From contig CM076279.1 of the NCBI GenBank assembly GCA_038380795.1, forward strand, positions 5,347,001-5,411,000: DNA of 64,000 nt, written 5' to 3'. The notes beneath the pieces are model-generated. The model was not told the DNA's origin. It was given only the letters and a program-made list of their open reading frames with translations, and did no database searches. The stretch's first letter is position 1. Every line of letters starts with the position of its first letter. This stretch comes from Pyrocephalus nanus. Its lineage: Eukaryota; Chordata; Aves; Passeriformes; Tyrannidae. The position numbers and the translations under genes are program-made. Below are positions 39,700 through 54,678 of this stretch, one piece after another.

Positions 39700-42600
39700 G
39701 CCCAGTGAAATATGCTACTAGGCAGAATAGCTCATGATTTTTGCATGCCACAAAGGATTTTCCTTGACACATAATGAATTTTATTGAGGTCAAATTTCAA
39801 GTTATCTAAATACTGGTTTACCTCCAGAGATACAGGGCTTGGGAAATTATTTTGCAGTAACTATGCATTTTTGCCTTGGCAGTGATTTGAGAAGCAGCTT
39901 GGTATTGTGAATACTGCTCTCAAAAACTTGCTAAAAAGGCTGATAGAACTTTTGTCCTTTTCATGGCTAAAAAGCTGAGCTTATAGAGTCCCCTTTTCAT
40001 TTCCACTGACTTATAATTTCAGCAAAGCATTACCATGTTTCTCTTGCTGCACCACGGCTCAGGCACTGCAATTTCCCTTGAGCAGGGATTGGTGCATGGA
40101 ATGTCACGGCTGGAGTGGGCAGAGGATCCCAAAAAAACAGCAGCAGTCTCTTCATTCCTTTATAAAAACTTAATAGGCGCAGAAATTTAGAACATCCTGG
40201 CGGCAAAAGAACTGGAGAAATAAGGGACTACAACAAATGGGCTTTTGTAGCTCTTGTAAAATTGAGTCATTAACCTTAATGATGGTGTGTTTTGACTGTG
40301 GTGTGAGACAGATGAGCCTCGAGGGCACATCCTTTACCCTGTGCAGGAAGCTCTGTGCCTCTCAGCCACTCACACAGGGGTACACAACAGCAAGAAGGTG
40401 ATGCCAGCTGGCTAACCTAGGCCTGTGTGTGAGGACAGGCACTTCTCTCCTTCTTGCTGTTGACAGAAGTTAGTAAAAAAGAGAATATTTTATTTTTGTA
40501 TCTGTCTATATAGAAATATATGCATGTAAAGATATATAGATGCAGGTAAATTAAGTGGTGAGTGCATTTCTAACCTACACAACACCCCAGTGTCAGTACC
40601 CCTTAGCCTGAAAGATACTTCCCAGCCTAATTTAGCACAGCCTCTTTGCTAAGGCTACACACAAATAGCAAAGTAGAAGATGCACCAACAGTTTAAAAAA
40701 GAATTTAAGTCAATCACCTAGCTGTACCTCATCTGTTCAGCAGGGAAGTTTCTTTTAAAAGTTGTGTTAGGAATGAAAGTACTGAAGAAAATGGACCAAC
40801 AAAATAAAGATCTTAGAAAGACTGACTACATTTATTAATATGCAGTTGATCAAATGAGTCATTAAGCACCTAATGTCTAAAGTCTGTCTTGCTCTATGGA
40901 AAACATAAGGAAAGTGAAACACACACTAATTTCAATGGCTGTCCTATAAATTTCCATCTGATCTGGATTCCAGTGGAAAACCTCTGGCTTTTCAACCAAA
41001 GTGCTCTCTGACAGAAGAGCTCTGAAATCCAGGCAGCTCCAAAGGTCAGTGCATCTCGATATAACTCACTAAAAAAGGAACTCATTTAGGCCCTCTGGAT
41101 TTTAACATATTCAGTTTTACGTTTTGAACCCACATAAAAAATGGAAGGAGCAATTTTTCATTGATCTGGATTTCTCACAAGTTTGTTGGCTTCTCTACCA
41201 TTTACAAGCTTTTGAATATTTATGTAAGCCTTGAGATTTTGAAAAGGCAGCTCTTTTGACATCCCTTTAGCAGAGACAAAAAATTATCCTTAACACGATT
41301 TTTTTAATGCAGATTCTTCAAACTAAAAATCTCTTTATAGATTGCAAGACCAAATTAGGGTAATGAGATCTCCAAGCCCCAGTTATTCCCTCAGTTACTT
41401 ATTGACTTAGCCTAATTATAAACTAAGGTTAATAAACTAAAAGGAGCATGCAAATGTAATATTTCCCTCTTTCATATAATGCTGGCTGAAGGCACCTGTG
41501 GCTGTTGTGGCTTTACCTGCCAGGTCAGAGCATCTTCCCCGGGTCCTGCTCTAGGTGAATTCTCCAAAGGTCCCATTGCAACAAAACTTTCTTTCACACA
41601 TTCCCCCTTCCACACCCCAGCTGGCCTACAAATGCTCTGGTTGTGGGTATCAAGATACTACACAGAAAAGGTGATCCTTGGGATGCAGTCTGCTTTCCTG
41701 CAGCAAAACATGCTTCAGGATGTCTTTTTTTCACCCCAAACAGCAGGTTATGGATCCTTCCATCAGGAAACTCTTGGCATCAAGATACATCCCACACTTA
41801 AAATCCTCACTGGTCCCCCAGCCTTCATCCAGTGGTGGAAGCAGATCCCTTGTCCAGTCTCTGAAGGCAGTTTTTCTACTTGTCTGTTTCAATAATTTGA
41901 TTTTAATTTTAATTTTTAACAAAATTCTAGTGAAAGCTATGTGGCGAAATTCCCCTACTGTATATGATATAAACACAGCTGCAATATTTCAGATTAAGGA
42001 GAGCAAGATTTAACTGTAGAGCTGGAGTCAACATGCAGAGCAGTTATTAATGCCAGACACCATAAATTTGGCTGCATCTGCTTTAGGCTTCATAGTTACT
42101 AACAAGCAAAAATCATTGCATTAATGGAATAGTAGAAATACAATGAAGCACTTTATTATCCCTAAAAGGCAGCATGTGGCATATAGGCTCTGTGGGGTGT
42201 TACCAGTGTCCTTGGAGCAGCTTCATTCCTTCACATCCTATGGAATTTAATTATCTCAGAACAACCATGACCCTGCGGGTCCTCTATTAAAATTATATTT
42301 TGTTACAGAATGGAGTATACATTATTGAAGCACATTATTTTGATCACTGAAATTTGACATATTGTGCTCATTAGCCAGTAAGCCTGAATATTTAATTTAT
42401 GAGGTTCACTCCACATTTTTTACAGATCAGTCACTTAAGGGAAGTAAACAGGCAAAACTGCAGAGGAGTGAATGGGAAAAGTTCTTACTGAAATCGATGC
42501 TTTAAAAGCAGAAAAAAAAAAAAGTGTGTCATGCCATATGCTGATACGTGACACGTTACATTAGGCAGGTAAATGGGTTAATTGGACTCATTAGCATCAT

Positions 42601-44167
42601 TTCCTTTTTAAAACTTTTCAACTCAGAAGATGAAAAGATTATGTTAATCTTTACACTTCTCTCTTACATTTTACATTTTTCACACGGGCCTTTTTTAATC
42701 AAATATTGATGATGATGCCTGTTGTTCTTCAAAGCCCAGCAATTAGATTGCAGCTCCCTCCCAGTAAGTGGTATTTCCTTATCTTTATTTCCCTCCTTTC
42801 CACAGTTTGGTGTGGTTTTTTTTTTTCATAAACACAACATAAGGCCCATTGAGCTGTTGCCAGAAAAGGCACTCTGGATGTTTTGCTGATCTGATGGCCA
42901 AGCAACCTGCAGAGCCTGCATCCCCCAAACCCTGAGCTGGAGACCAGACACCTCCTTGACCCCTGGAACAGATCCCACACTTCTGTCCCACAGCTGAATC
43001 CACCACTCCTGAAGTTAAACCCACGGATTACAGTCGTGTCACCCAAAACAGAGTAGTTTTCATTTTCTTTCTGGCTGTGGCAGTCTCGAGGGATGTAGGT
43101 AAAGGCTGTGTGGGATGGGTGGACACTGCTCTCTGCTGGCAGCAAGAAAAGCGTGCAGGAAACAGCTGGAATTTCCCTTAAAATTACCTTCAAAAATAAG
43201 GCATTTCCACTATTTCTTTCTGTACTGTTGTACACAATGATTAAGCATCAAGGCAGGGAAAACTTATTAGGTAAAATAACCTTTCAAATGTACAAGTATT
43301 CATCAAAAGCACCTAAATAAAACTAGATGCTCTGTAGAAAATAATTTAAATACAATTTAAGTACAGAGAATATCTCAGGACAAGGACAGAGCTCTGAACA
43401 GTTTGGAAAACTGATAGAACAATTGTATCCTATTTGAAGATGTCAATCATCTCTTTAAGAGAAGACTTCAAAAAAACCAAGAATACCCTTTTAACACCTG
43501 TTAAATAACTTAGAAGACTAACTCTGTAAAGTAATTTTATCTTCCAGCCTGAGTCCCCTCTAAAAGCAGCTGGAAGGTTCAAGACAGCACCATAAAAACT
43601 GCTCCTAAAACCAACTCATGCCATGAGCATGATGCTAAGAAAATGAATGTTCTGTGTAGCCACTTCTGTGAAGTAAGGGAATGTTCTAGTGCAGAGTTAA
43701 GCATCCTGCCCTAGCAGGTTACCTTTGAAGTTCCAGTTTGGTGCAGGGCTTTGTCACTGGCCCTAAAGTCAGATTTCAAATCACAAGCCCTGCCTTGAAG
43801 TCCATATAAACTCTGTTTTCAAACCCTGGAGCAGTCTCAGCTTTGCAGAAGGGAGATGAAGGTACTGACTCCAGCCCAGTCAGTTTAAATCAAGGAGGAC
43901 GGTACTTTATATCACAGAAAATGGTCTGGTCAAGATACTGGGAACAACCATCAAAAAACCCAAAAAGGTAAATGAAAGAAACTTGCTTGAGGAACTCAGA
44001 AAAACATGATTCAGTTTATTACCACGTGGAGAAACCCAAGTTCAGGTGGCCTGAGCTAGAGGGTGAAATTCTCCATTGGAAGCTCCTACCTATCAGGAAG
44101 GAAATAAACCAATTTGGCACTGATGTTAACTGTTAACTGACCCCAGTGAGACAATAAACAATTGTAC

Positions 44168-44189
44168 TTTTTTTTTTTTTTTTTTTTTT
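44168..44189. repeat. Poly-T tract (T22)
   Basis: A run of 22 T. It could be the minus-strand tail of an old retrocopy; nothing recognisable follows it. Confidence 0.9.
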
Positions 44190-44953
44190 GCATTTTTTCT
44201 GCTGGACTCCAGGGAGAAACAGTGGAAGCCAGTTGGCATATGATCAAAAATTGGTTATTGCAGGACATGCAACTGGGGCACAATGACTCCTTCAACTCAG
44301 TCCATGGTGATTTGCTTCCCTCCACAGCACTAGGCCTTCATTGGACTGTATCTATTTTCCTCCTAAAGAAAGGAACATCTAATATTGCAGATAAGATCCA
44401 AGGACACCAGAGCAGGCAGCCACACACAATTGATTTTCTTGCTCCCTTACATTCAGTGCTGCTCCACTGGCAGGCACTGACACAAGTTTAAAAACATTCT
44501 TGGAACTAATCTTTAGACCACTCTTACTTGAAAAAATCCACAATGTATTATTTCACTATTTTTAAAGGCCCCAGGAAGGAAAGAGCCTTGAAGAAAGGTG
44601 ACAGTGAACTGCAGGTGTGGCATGGGATGGAAAGACAAAGGATCCATCCCCATTCCTTCCCTTTTCCTCTTGCATTCCCTGCTTACATTTCTAGCATGGC
44701 TTCACCCTGAAGCACTCTTCTTTTTCTACTGCTTGGGGTTTTATAGGCTATTTTAAAACAGAGTGTAATCTAAAGATGTAGGACACAAAGGAAGGTCTGA
44801 AAAATCCTTAGTTCAGGACTATTTGTGGAAAAACAAGACGAAGGGAAACGGTATACAGTTAACTGGGACAAAACAAAAATGCTTCCACAGATGCAGAGTT
44901 AAAGAACATCACTGGGAAAAAAAATTTGGGATTGTTTTTTGTGGGGCTTTTTT

Positions 44954-44980
44954 GTTTTTGTTTTTGTTTTTGTTTTTGTT
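44954..44980. repeat. GTTTTT hexanucleotide microsatellite
   Basis: GTTTTT is repeated about four times in a T/G-rich stretch that continues less regularly to about 45030. Confidence 0.85.
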
Positions 44981-47900
44981 TAGTTTGGTTTGGGACTTTT
45001 TTGTTGAGTTTTTGTATTGTATTTTTTTCCCTAATAAAGGTCTGTAAAGTTTCAAGAGTTTGTGTTTCTTATGTATGCATTGACTTTGCTTGTGTTCCCC
45101 CTTTCAAAGGGCAGAACTGGGACTTTTTTGTGGGAACAGAAGCAGCAAGTTATACCACAGGAGTATTCAGATCTCCCTGGGAAATGTAGTGTAGAATATA
45201 TCAGCAGCATGTGCCCGTGTGGATGCCTTGCATCAAGATAAAGGGAGAGAATAATGCTACTGGGGAATTATGTGCACAAAGCTCTGAGAAGCAAAATTAG
45301 AAGCAATGAGATTAAATAGAAAATAACTACATCAGGAATATGTTAATAAATTAATTAAAATCTACCGAAGTTGAACTGTTCCATAATTAAGGGTGTAGCC
45401 CATGAACATGCTGTGCTCTTTTTTACTCAGGGATTTTGCCACAGGTAAAATTACCTGTTTGAAAATTTTTCTAAATCTATGAGGAAAAATGGGGTCAACT
45501 GAGAATGTGGTCTGATCACTAACTTTGATGATTTTGGACTTCAGACCAGCTTAATGGATGATTTAATATGTTTTCTTTACCGCAGTCTCATTTCTAGTGA
45601 TAAGATAAATGTCAATATTGATCCTTTTTAAAAAAAAAGGAGTTCAACATTTAGTGCTCCTTTTTCCCCCAAAATTTGTTTGCTGGGTTTCCATCTTTAT
45701 ATAATTTTCAAGTCAAACTCACACAGAACAAAACAGTTACTTCACAGCGGAGCAAGAAGTGGCACAAAGCCCATCACACTGAAGGACTGAGCACCTGAGA
45801 TTAATTTGACACATTAAGGAAATAGTTATATAGATCTAAAGAGATCTTTTATGTGAGCCTTTTAAACTACCCTATAACATTTTATCCAGTGTCTACATAT
45901 AAAAAATAAATACTGTGCTTTCTGGGATAGTAGATACTATTGACTGTTCCAGGCAGAGGCAGCATCTTTTCCGTGAGGCCTTCATACTGTTTAATTTTTA
46001 GGGGAATGTACAACATGCAGAAAATATCTCAGTAACCTCTACAACTGTGACATTCTACGCTTGCAGCTTTGCTTTCCTCAAAACCAGCTCAGTTGAGAGT
46101 GCAAAATGAGAGTGCACCATCACTCTAAAGGCTCAGTACCATAAATGGGGAGAATCCTTCTCTTATCAGTAGGTTCACAGAGGGAACAAGATCAGAACCT
46201 CATTTTCCTGCAGTAGCAGTTAAAACTGTGCATAGGGAAGAGGAAATGTAGTATTTACTGGGTAAAATGGATTTGTGGATGCTGAGGGTGAACATACTTG
46301 TGTGATTCTATGTCCTAACTGTAAATGGTTACACTTGAAATGTTCACCTTTAAAGGTGATAAGACACTGGGTTTGTATATAAACCAGACAGAATCCTGCA
46401 CTACAATAAAGAAATTCATATGGTGTTATGGTGGGCCATCAACTGTGGAGCCTGGGCAAGTCACAGTTTCCAGAAAATAAAAATGTTCCTAAATATTTCA
46501 GTGTTTTCATTCAGGTGTAATCTAAGTAGATAGAAAATATAAGACACTACTTCCTGTAGGAATCAAGTGCCTGTAAAAAAAGTGCCCACTGAAAGTTGCT
46601 GGTGATGGTGGTACATGTTGACACCCTCAAGAAATGGGCATTTCCTGAAGGTGCAGTTTGGTGCTGGATCTCAGGTGGTTTATGCAGCTACTCTTCCCTT
46701 GGGCACACCCTCACAACAAAAAAAACAGTATTTCACTCACACCTAAGAAGGCACATAAAAGGCCAAGACCTTTTATTTTTTGTATTGAAGATCTTGGGGT
46801 TTGCCCTGCCTGGTGTCCAATCTGTGTGCCTGTGCAGGAGAATTTCACAGTCTCAATTCCAGTGTTCATCCCTCCCCACAAGCCAGAAATGAGGAGTGTC
46901 AGATGCTTCACTGCATTCCTGGTATTCTCCATCTGCAGCTGTGTGGAGAAATTCTGTTTTGAAACAGTCAATATCATCTCATCACGAGCACTGCATTTTT
47001 ATGAGGGGGGAAATGAGAAAGACAAATGTTACTCCTGTTCATGAATTTGCCTCTTATCGTTTCACTTCTCTGCTCTGTGGAGAGTTATTTGCTTCATATT
47101 AGGGGTTATTTGGGTCACTTTTACCTCGAGAGAGAAAATAATGGCAGCCTCATTTGAGATTTGTACCAATTTAAGTAAGGAAATGGATTCTGCATATTTT
47201 GCATAGCTGCTAAATTTAACTGAGGGTTCAGTGAAGCATGAGCTTCCAAATGTAAGAGGCTCTAACCATTTCCCCCTATTTGTTTTTAAACTACATTTGT
47301 TACTTATGATTAGCAATTTTGTGTCATTCATATGCAGTGTGCTGAAACTGAATTCAATAAGCTGACCTTCTTCCACCTATTAAGTTAAACTTGGTATTTA
47401 ATTATGATGCATGCCAAGTCAAGCAGAAAAACTAAGGAGCATTTATAAATAAAATCATTGTGGGTTTTTGCAAGGAGTAGGAATATTTGTCTTTATTACT
47501 TTTCGTAGGAAATTTATTACTGCTTATTTTGAATTGGAATAAACACCAAAAAAAAAAAATAGAACATCTGTATTAAAGTGTAAAGAACCCCAACAGTCAA
47601 AAGCTGTTTAATCTCATCCATTTAGTTCTAGTGCACAGTCTGTTCAGTGTAACTTTTTACAAAGTACTGTGCAAGAAAACAGGTCATTTAAACTCAGTAA
47701 TTAGTATTACAGATAAAATGACACTGCAGCAACGTTAATTACTCTAGTACTGATGTAGTAAGGGATATAATACATAATAGTCATGTCTTTAATTTTAAAT
47801 TGAAGTGCAACAAAGCATATTATTCCTATGCTTCCACTTCTTAAATTAAATAGATCTTATTCAAGTGTATATTTGTATCCATGCAGAATATTTTAAAATA

Positions 47901-48786
47901 AATCATAGTTCTGCTTTAACTCAAACTGGCATATTTTACTTTCTAATGGCAAAAATTAAGCAACTTCTTGATCTAGAAGCTTTTCCTATGGCAGTGGAAA
48001 TCATCATAGAATTATATTCCGTATGAAAAATTTCCACCATCATTTTCTTTTTCATTACAGCAGCTGTAAATCAGTTTGCAAATGAAGCACAACATTCAGT
48101 CTTTTTAAAAATAAAGATGACTCTCAGGGAGCAGTAGAGTTTTTGGAGGTGTAGTAAGACCTAGACATATATGATCAAATTGGAATTCATTCTGTACTGC
48201 TATGGCTAAAAGATCAGGCAATTGTACCTATAAAATATTCATAACAAAACAAAGAGACTTGCAGAGCAAGACAGTGAAAATTTTTACCTGCAGCTCCAGG
48301 AGGAGCAGAGTTCCCTACTAATGAATAATTATGTCTCTGCTTCTTTGCAGCACCTTTACTTTTGGGTAACTTAGTTATAAATATTAAAAGAAGGAAAAAA
48401 AAGAGGTAAATTTCAGATTTGTTCAAGTCCACTTAAATAATTTATGTCAGCTGAAATGTTCCCATTTTCAGTGGAGAAATTTTGTAATGAAGCCGCTATT
48501 CAGACCTTGCATAAAAAGTGCTCTAAAAGCTTCCTTATTTAAGTGTAGCAATCCTATTCACCATGCTAACAACGTGCCCCTGGCTAAAGTGTGTACATAT
48601 GGATTTAGCAAAATATTTGAATATCCAATATAAGATTCAAAGGAGAAGCTGAATTGTTACCTCAGGTCGGTTATTTCATCTCCCAACAAGACGCGTCGCT
48701 AAATTCAAACGAAGGTGTGAGAAGAGCAAAATCCTCAAGTACCTACAACCAGTTCCTAAGATCTGCAGATTATTCCTTTAAAAATG

Positions 48787-48818
48787 CCTTTTTTTTTTCT
48801 TTCCCCACCCCATTTTAG
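48787..48818 (+). promoter_or_regulatory. CA10: 3' splice site and polypyrimidine tract of the CA10 exon
   Basis: An almost uninterrupted run of pyrimidines, mostly T then C, leads to ATTTTAG with the AG at 48817-48818. This is a strong canonical acceptor. It fixes the exon start at 48819, where the CA10 reading frame begins. Several possible branch points lie upstream, such as CCTAAG near 48755, but none stands out. Confidence 0.9.
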
Positions 48819-49076
<258 letters not shown>

Positions 49077-52000
49077 TAATTTGTCCCCTCCCCCCAAAAA
49101 AATGGTTTTCCTTGTATCCATTCGGCAAATTGGGGAATCGGTTTTTTTTTTTTCCTCGCCCCTGCACTGCAGATTGTGTGATTTGTATCTAAAAATGAAA
49201 GTGCTGTGTTTATTGTATGCAGAGACACCCTCTACTCTCATCTGTGCTACTTACAAAGTAATCAGGTCTCTTCTCATGGCTCCTTTATGTCTCTTGTAAA
49301 CACAAATACGAGATTAACCACAAAGAAATACTGAAAGTGCCTCAAATTCGCATAGAAGTGCTGGTTTTGCTACACACTGGTGTGTAACACTCTGCACTGA
49401 GTATCATCCTGCCTTTGATTCATGCAAAAATAAGGAGCTACTTAATTTCAGAGATGGTTCCACAGAACTCTGCTCAAGAAATAAAGTTGACTGCAAGAGT
49501 AACCCCTGGCAGAACTGGAACTCGTGCTGTATTTTAAATACATGTCTGTAAGTGTCCCAGGAAAGACCATAACTCCATGATCCTGTTACCTGTTGGTATA
49601 CCATAAATGGCCCACTACTCCTGCTGAATAAATATTTTAGTGTCTTGTGTGGAGTACTTTTTCAAGATGTAAATTAGAGTTTGCTGACTTTCTGGGACAA
49701 ACGGGGCAGAATCTTTCCATTTTCCTTATATAGGAACATTTTTACATAGGAGAGATGCACGAGGTTTGCAATACCCCATCCTTCTTCAGCCCAGCATGCA
49801 ACTCTACTCCACTACTCAAAATAATGCTTCACAATAACTGTATGTTAGTGTGGGGATCATTTTTAAAGATAATATGGGTATCCCTGTTACCATTCTTTCA
49901 GAATACCAAAAAGGAATTTTTTTGGTCATAAAGCACTCATTTTCTTGGAGATGAGTAATCAACTTGACATGTGTACAATCCATCACAGGCTCTGGTGATG
50001 AGTCAGTTAATGTGTGGCATTTTCTTTGGCACTGAGCAACAGCAGTTATTTTAGAGTAAGAAATTAATTGCAGAGTTGCCAAATGACGGTGTTATAATTG
50101 ATGGGAATCATTGGCTTTGTTTTATAAGCTACATAAATGTATAATACAGCCAGTGGCAGCTTTTGCATGAAATTACTCATGTCTGACACAACTGAATTCT
50201 GGTTGCCTTCATTAAATTCCATGATAAGTGAACATATAAAGTATTGCTCCTTTAAGAGTTGAAAGTTAAGTATGTTGTAGTAAATAAAGTCTTTGCTTTG
50301 TGTTCAGACACAAGAGCAATATTCAAACAACAGAAAGTTGACTGAACAAGAAAGAAAAAATCTGGTTGAAAGATACCATTGTACTTGATATGATATATCA
50401 GCATCGTTTCAGATGTTTTTAAAAGAGTTTTTAAGTTACAAATTCATCAGTCCTAGACTATAACAATGAAAAAATGTAGATCCTTGTTTGGCAATACTCA
50501 ATATTAACACTCAAGTAGGCTCTTCTGGTTTTGAAAGTAGGAGTTCTGAAGTACCATTAATATTTGGTATTTGCTAACAGAGACCTCAAGTTTTTCTTAA
50601 TAAAAGCAGAAAACCCAGCTAAGTGGAAACTACTGTCAGTCAGTCAGGCAGGCAGGCACAGCTGGATCTACAATGTGTGCAGGATTCATGTAGTTATGTG
50701 AATTCCTCCCGCAGTGAATAGGAAGTGATTAGCATCTTCAAAGGATGATCAGTCCTGATAGCCAGAGATGCACCTCTTAGGACAGGGCAAATCACTCTGT
50801 GGAGATGCATCTCCCTGGACAACAGGGAATAGACAAACAACAGGCTGAGGAGTTTAGACAAGACACCTTCTTTTCAGATGCTGAGATGATTCTGTCCTTT
50901 GAGGATGTGCTTTTCAAAGTTTCAAAAAGCTGTTTTGGGCAGCAGGACAGGTAAGTTTCAGTAAGGTCTGGTATTAATTACTAATTTGAATCTACATCGA
51001 CACAGCTTAGTCTTATTTACAGAACACATACTGTTCCCAAAGTACAAGCACAGATGCAAATCAATCATGCTGAGCAGAATGGCTGTAAATTTTCAGGGAA
51101 GGACAGCAACTGATGGTGTTCTTTGACCGTACATCCACCCACACAAGTGCTGTCTGTGTAAATGAGTGATCTTTGCTAAGCTCTCAGCACTGGAAGGTGA
51201 AATGTCTACAGCTCCCAGCAACTGGAGTGAGAAAGCTGTAAACAAGCCAGCTGACTTCCTGATAGAGTGTGTGCTCTATATTGTAATGTGTGCTTTCAAG
51301 ACTGTTGCTGCTAATTACTATTCACTTCTGCACTGGATAATGCTGTCAGAGGAGATGGGATAAAGAAAAATAACTGCATGGGCTCATTAGTTTAATTTAG
51401 CTGGTGCAGGTAAGAATAGCAATGAGTGTTTGCTGGCTTAGGCTTTAGCAACCAGAGAAAAATCATGGCAGGGCTGCAGTGTGTGACTGCTGATTGCACA
51501 CTGAACTCCCATGGCACTGATCTCAGTTGTGTAGGTCAAACCCACCATGGGTTTTACCAAAACCTCTGGTTTACCATGGAAACAGTTCCCGAGGATGAAG
51601 TTACCCAAGGGGTGTGATCCATTCCAGTAGATCACAATCAGATTATTCCTACTACTCCTTCCTCCACTCCCATCCACATCTCTCCCCTCATTTTCACTGA
51701 GGTCTCCAAGACTTATTAAAGTCAGCACACTGCAGAGAGAGAAGGGGAGCCTGGGGAGGGGTCAGGGGAGAGGGCAGCAGCTCTCCCTCACAGCGCTGGC
51801 AAACTTAGGTTGGCTCACACAGACCTAAATTACATCCAAGTGCAGACAAAGCAGAAGCTTTTAAACAGCCCTGATGTATCTTGAATCAGCTGCAATGTTC
51901 TCTACACATGGAAATCCCACCTACCAGACATGCTAAGGAAATGGTTTGTTTTAGGGACCTTTACTACCTAGTGAAGATGTTCTGCAAGTGGGCAGGCACT

Positions 52001-54000
52001 CAGAGGAAGCTGGAGAGCACTGGAGTGAGACCATGGCCTGAAAAACAGCCCAGAAATAGCAAATTGCTTCAAAATATATTGTGGTCTGAATGATACCAAG
52101 AGGCTTGTAATTCCCAGGCTTTAACATACAGCTAGGTGTTAAAGGCTGTCAAGAGAGATCTCCACAATTATCTGGTTACCTCTTGGCCCCCAATTATCAC
52201 TTTAGTATAGACAGAATAACTGAACTAATTCTTAAACAGTTTGAGTGTAAAAGCTTTAAAACTGTGTATCAGATTATCATCAATAGGTTTGGCACTGCAA
52301 AGTGGGAAGGCAGGCAGGCTTTGGAATGCTTAAATAAATAAATCAAGCATTTACTTGTCCCTATGATAGAAACTTGAGCGTGTTTAGTTCCCTATTCTTT
52401 GCATAAGCATCCTACTGTATTACAACGATTAAAAGAAAATCTTGGCTTAAGCAAAGTCTCCAAGTCAGACACCAATCATTTGTGTCTGCTGCCTAATGCC
52501 TCCATGCAAAACGGGTTTTAATGCTTCTGAGTCTGTATCATTTAATGAGAAAGACCACTTTCCCCTCAGACAGCAGCAGTACAAACAGCAGAATTGAGCA
52601 GAATGCTGTTGTTCAGGCACTGTCTGCCTTGTTAAAATATAAAGGCAACCTCAAAAAAGTTTCATGGTGAAAATGGGACCCTTTAGTTTTACCATGTGGA
52701 AGAGTCATAAAAATCCAAACCATTTTTTTCTTCTAAGCATAAAAATGAAAAATGTGCTGCAGGAGACCTCCAATCACTTTATGGCACTGCCTTGGAGCAG
52801 CCTTATCAGTGCAAAGGCAGAAAGTCAAGGAGCTTAATTATTTGAGGTTATGCCCTTTTCACAAATTCAGTGGCTGGAGACTTTTAAACAAGAGACCATA
52901 GTCCACTACACATGAAAAAAAGATAGATTTCTTCTCTCCCCACCCTTCCAAAAAGCCATGGACAGATTATAAACACACAATGACTTCATCTACTACAGGA
53001 GAAGTAAAATGAAAGTGAGAAGAAGGTCTAAATAAATAGATACATACTGCAAGCTGTACACACAGCTTGGAACTGAGATTTACTTTTGCTGCTGCTAAAA
53101 AAAGCCACTGAGAAAACAAAAAGAAATACAAGAAAATGGGAATCAAAGGGAGAACCTGAACGTTCTGAAACATCAGCCTCCTCTAGCTACTGCAAATTCT
53201 TTAACTGCAGGCGTGTTTTATGTGAGTGGGGAATTTCTAGTGATAGTAGAGGATTACTTATGAGAGAGATCAGTGTCTCAAATCCAACTTGTGATGTGTT
53301 TGGAAGCAGGACTGTCACACAGACAGCCTATGAGGACCATCCAGCCAGTTGGAATAATTTAATCCAGCCTGATGCAGAATTAGAGTGCTCTGAATTGTTA
53401 AATCACAAACAGTAGCTCTGCCACCGAGTCCTTCTATACACCTCTGGCTTGCCTGAGCAATTCCAAACAGCCTCCCCAAAAACATGATGGTGGTATCATT
53501 TATGGAAGAAACCATGACTTGTCCTTGGATTGTGCTAGTACATAGTCCTTCCTTTTCTTTTGGAGCCTTTTTTGGAAATGGTGCAGATCCTTTTTAAGTA
53601 ATTCAGCCAGAAGATAAGTTTACTGCCCTCCAACACTTATTAATGTTGAAAAATAAGCCTCTGAGGAAAGTACCAGATGAGGGAACACATGTCTAATGGA
53701 ATGGGGGGGCTTAGTAAAATCTCTATAACCTTCAGATTAATGTTCAGCTTCAAAGGAGAAAGTCAATAGGATAACAAATTAAATTGATATAGAAACAGAA
53801 TATAAATCAGGAAGAGGTGGTGGTATTGTCATCACTTAAGTATAAGGAGACTGCTCACAGGAGTAATTCAAAACTAGTGGGAGATGAATATGTGCTGCAG
53901 TTGTAAGAATTCACCTCTGTCCTCCCTAAATAACGTCGGTGGCTTCAGCTGACATTTTTTAAAACATCCATAGAAAGCAGGTTTAAAGTCCCAAAGACAC

Positions 54001-54085
54001 ATCACAGAATCTTCTGAGCTAGAAGGGACCCACAAGGTTCATTGAGTCCAGCTCTTAAGTGAATGTCCCATACAGGATTACTGTG
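54001..54085 (-). repeat. CR1 LINE 3' end, minus strand
   Basis: ATCACAGAATCTTCTGAGCT, then AGAAGGGACCCACAAGGTTC and ATTGAGTCCAGCTC, is the reverse complement of a familiar avian CR1 subfamily 3' end. The homology fades around 54085. This is a typical short, 5'-truncated CR1 copy inside the intron. Confidence 0.8.
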
Positions 54086-54662
54086 TTTTTCTAAAACAAA
54101 TTCAGTTTTATGTTTTAAGTGAAATAGGATTTTATTGCTTGTCAGAAGAACAGAAAATAGGATTGAACAGTATATTAGCACAGATTGAGGAATATTCACA
54201 CCTGACTGTGGTCTGGTGATTCAAGAGCTCTGAATCACCCAGTGGAAATTCCTTTTCATCCTCTACTGACTTCTAAAGGAAATGAGGCTCTTAAAGAGAG
54301 ATCCATTTTAGTAGCAGCCTGCCTGGTCTGTCTCTCCTCCCAAACTAGCTGGGGATGAAATGACCTCCTCTCCCTCTGGACAGCAGAGCCCTTTGGATTT
54401 GTAAGCATCATCTCCAGGGAAAAACTAGTCCAAGTGTTGTGGTTTGATCTGGCCTCTGCCTCCCCTGGCAGTCTTTGCCAGGTTTTATTTCTCAGATTTC
54501 TTGAATTATTTTGTTCCTAAGGAATTCAAAGTATGTGAACTGTACACATTTAACCACAACTTTGTTGATGGATAAGAAACAGGTGTGCAGATAAAAATGT
54601 AAACTAATTGCTGCACACAATTCTATTTACTTAATTTCATGTTCCATTAGAGTTTTCTAGGC

Positions 54663-54678
54663 TTTTTTTTTTTTTTTT
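54663..54678. repeat. Poly-T tract (T16)
   Basis: A run of 16 T followed by CTTTCTG. It is a simple homopolymer about 580 bp after the CR1 end at 54001 and is not linked to it. Confidence 0.9.

Larger units (their letters stand above)
1..48818 (+). other. CA10: CA10 intron upstream of the exon (partial, at least 48.8 kb)
   Basis: This stretch is AT-rich non-coding DNA. Its open frames are short, occur on both strands, overlap one another and show no recognisable domain; the longest are 163 codons at 3324-3815 and 168 codons on the minus strand at 42729-43235. I looked for the preceding CA10 exon, which carries the conserved Ser-Phe-Trp-Gly region, and did not recognise it. The listed repeats are the only features I can support here. 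The large blocks between them, for example 100-3300, 4200-6300, 16700-21400, 36300-39600 and 39800-44100, show nothing I can interpret. Assignment to the CA10 intron is inferred from the orientation of the exon at 48819 and from the size of vertebrate CA10 genes. Confidence 0.8.

Noticed and set aside
42729..43235. 168-codon open frame on the minus strand
   Set aside because: It is the longest frame in the window but has no domain, overlaps another frame on the same strand in a different phase, and lies in locally GC-richer sequence where stops are rarer.
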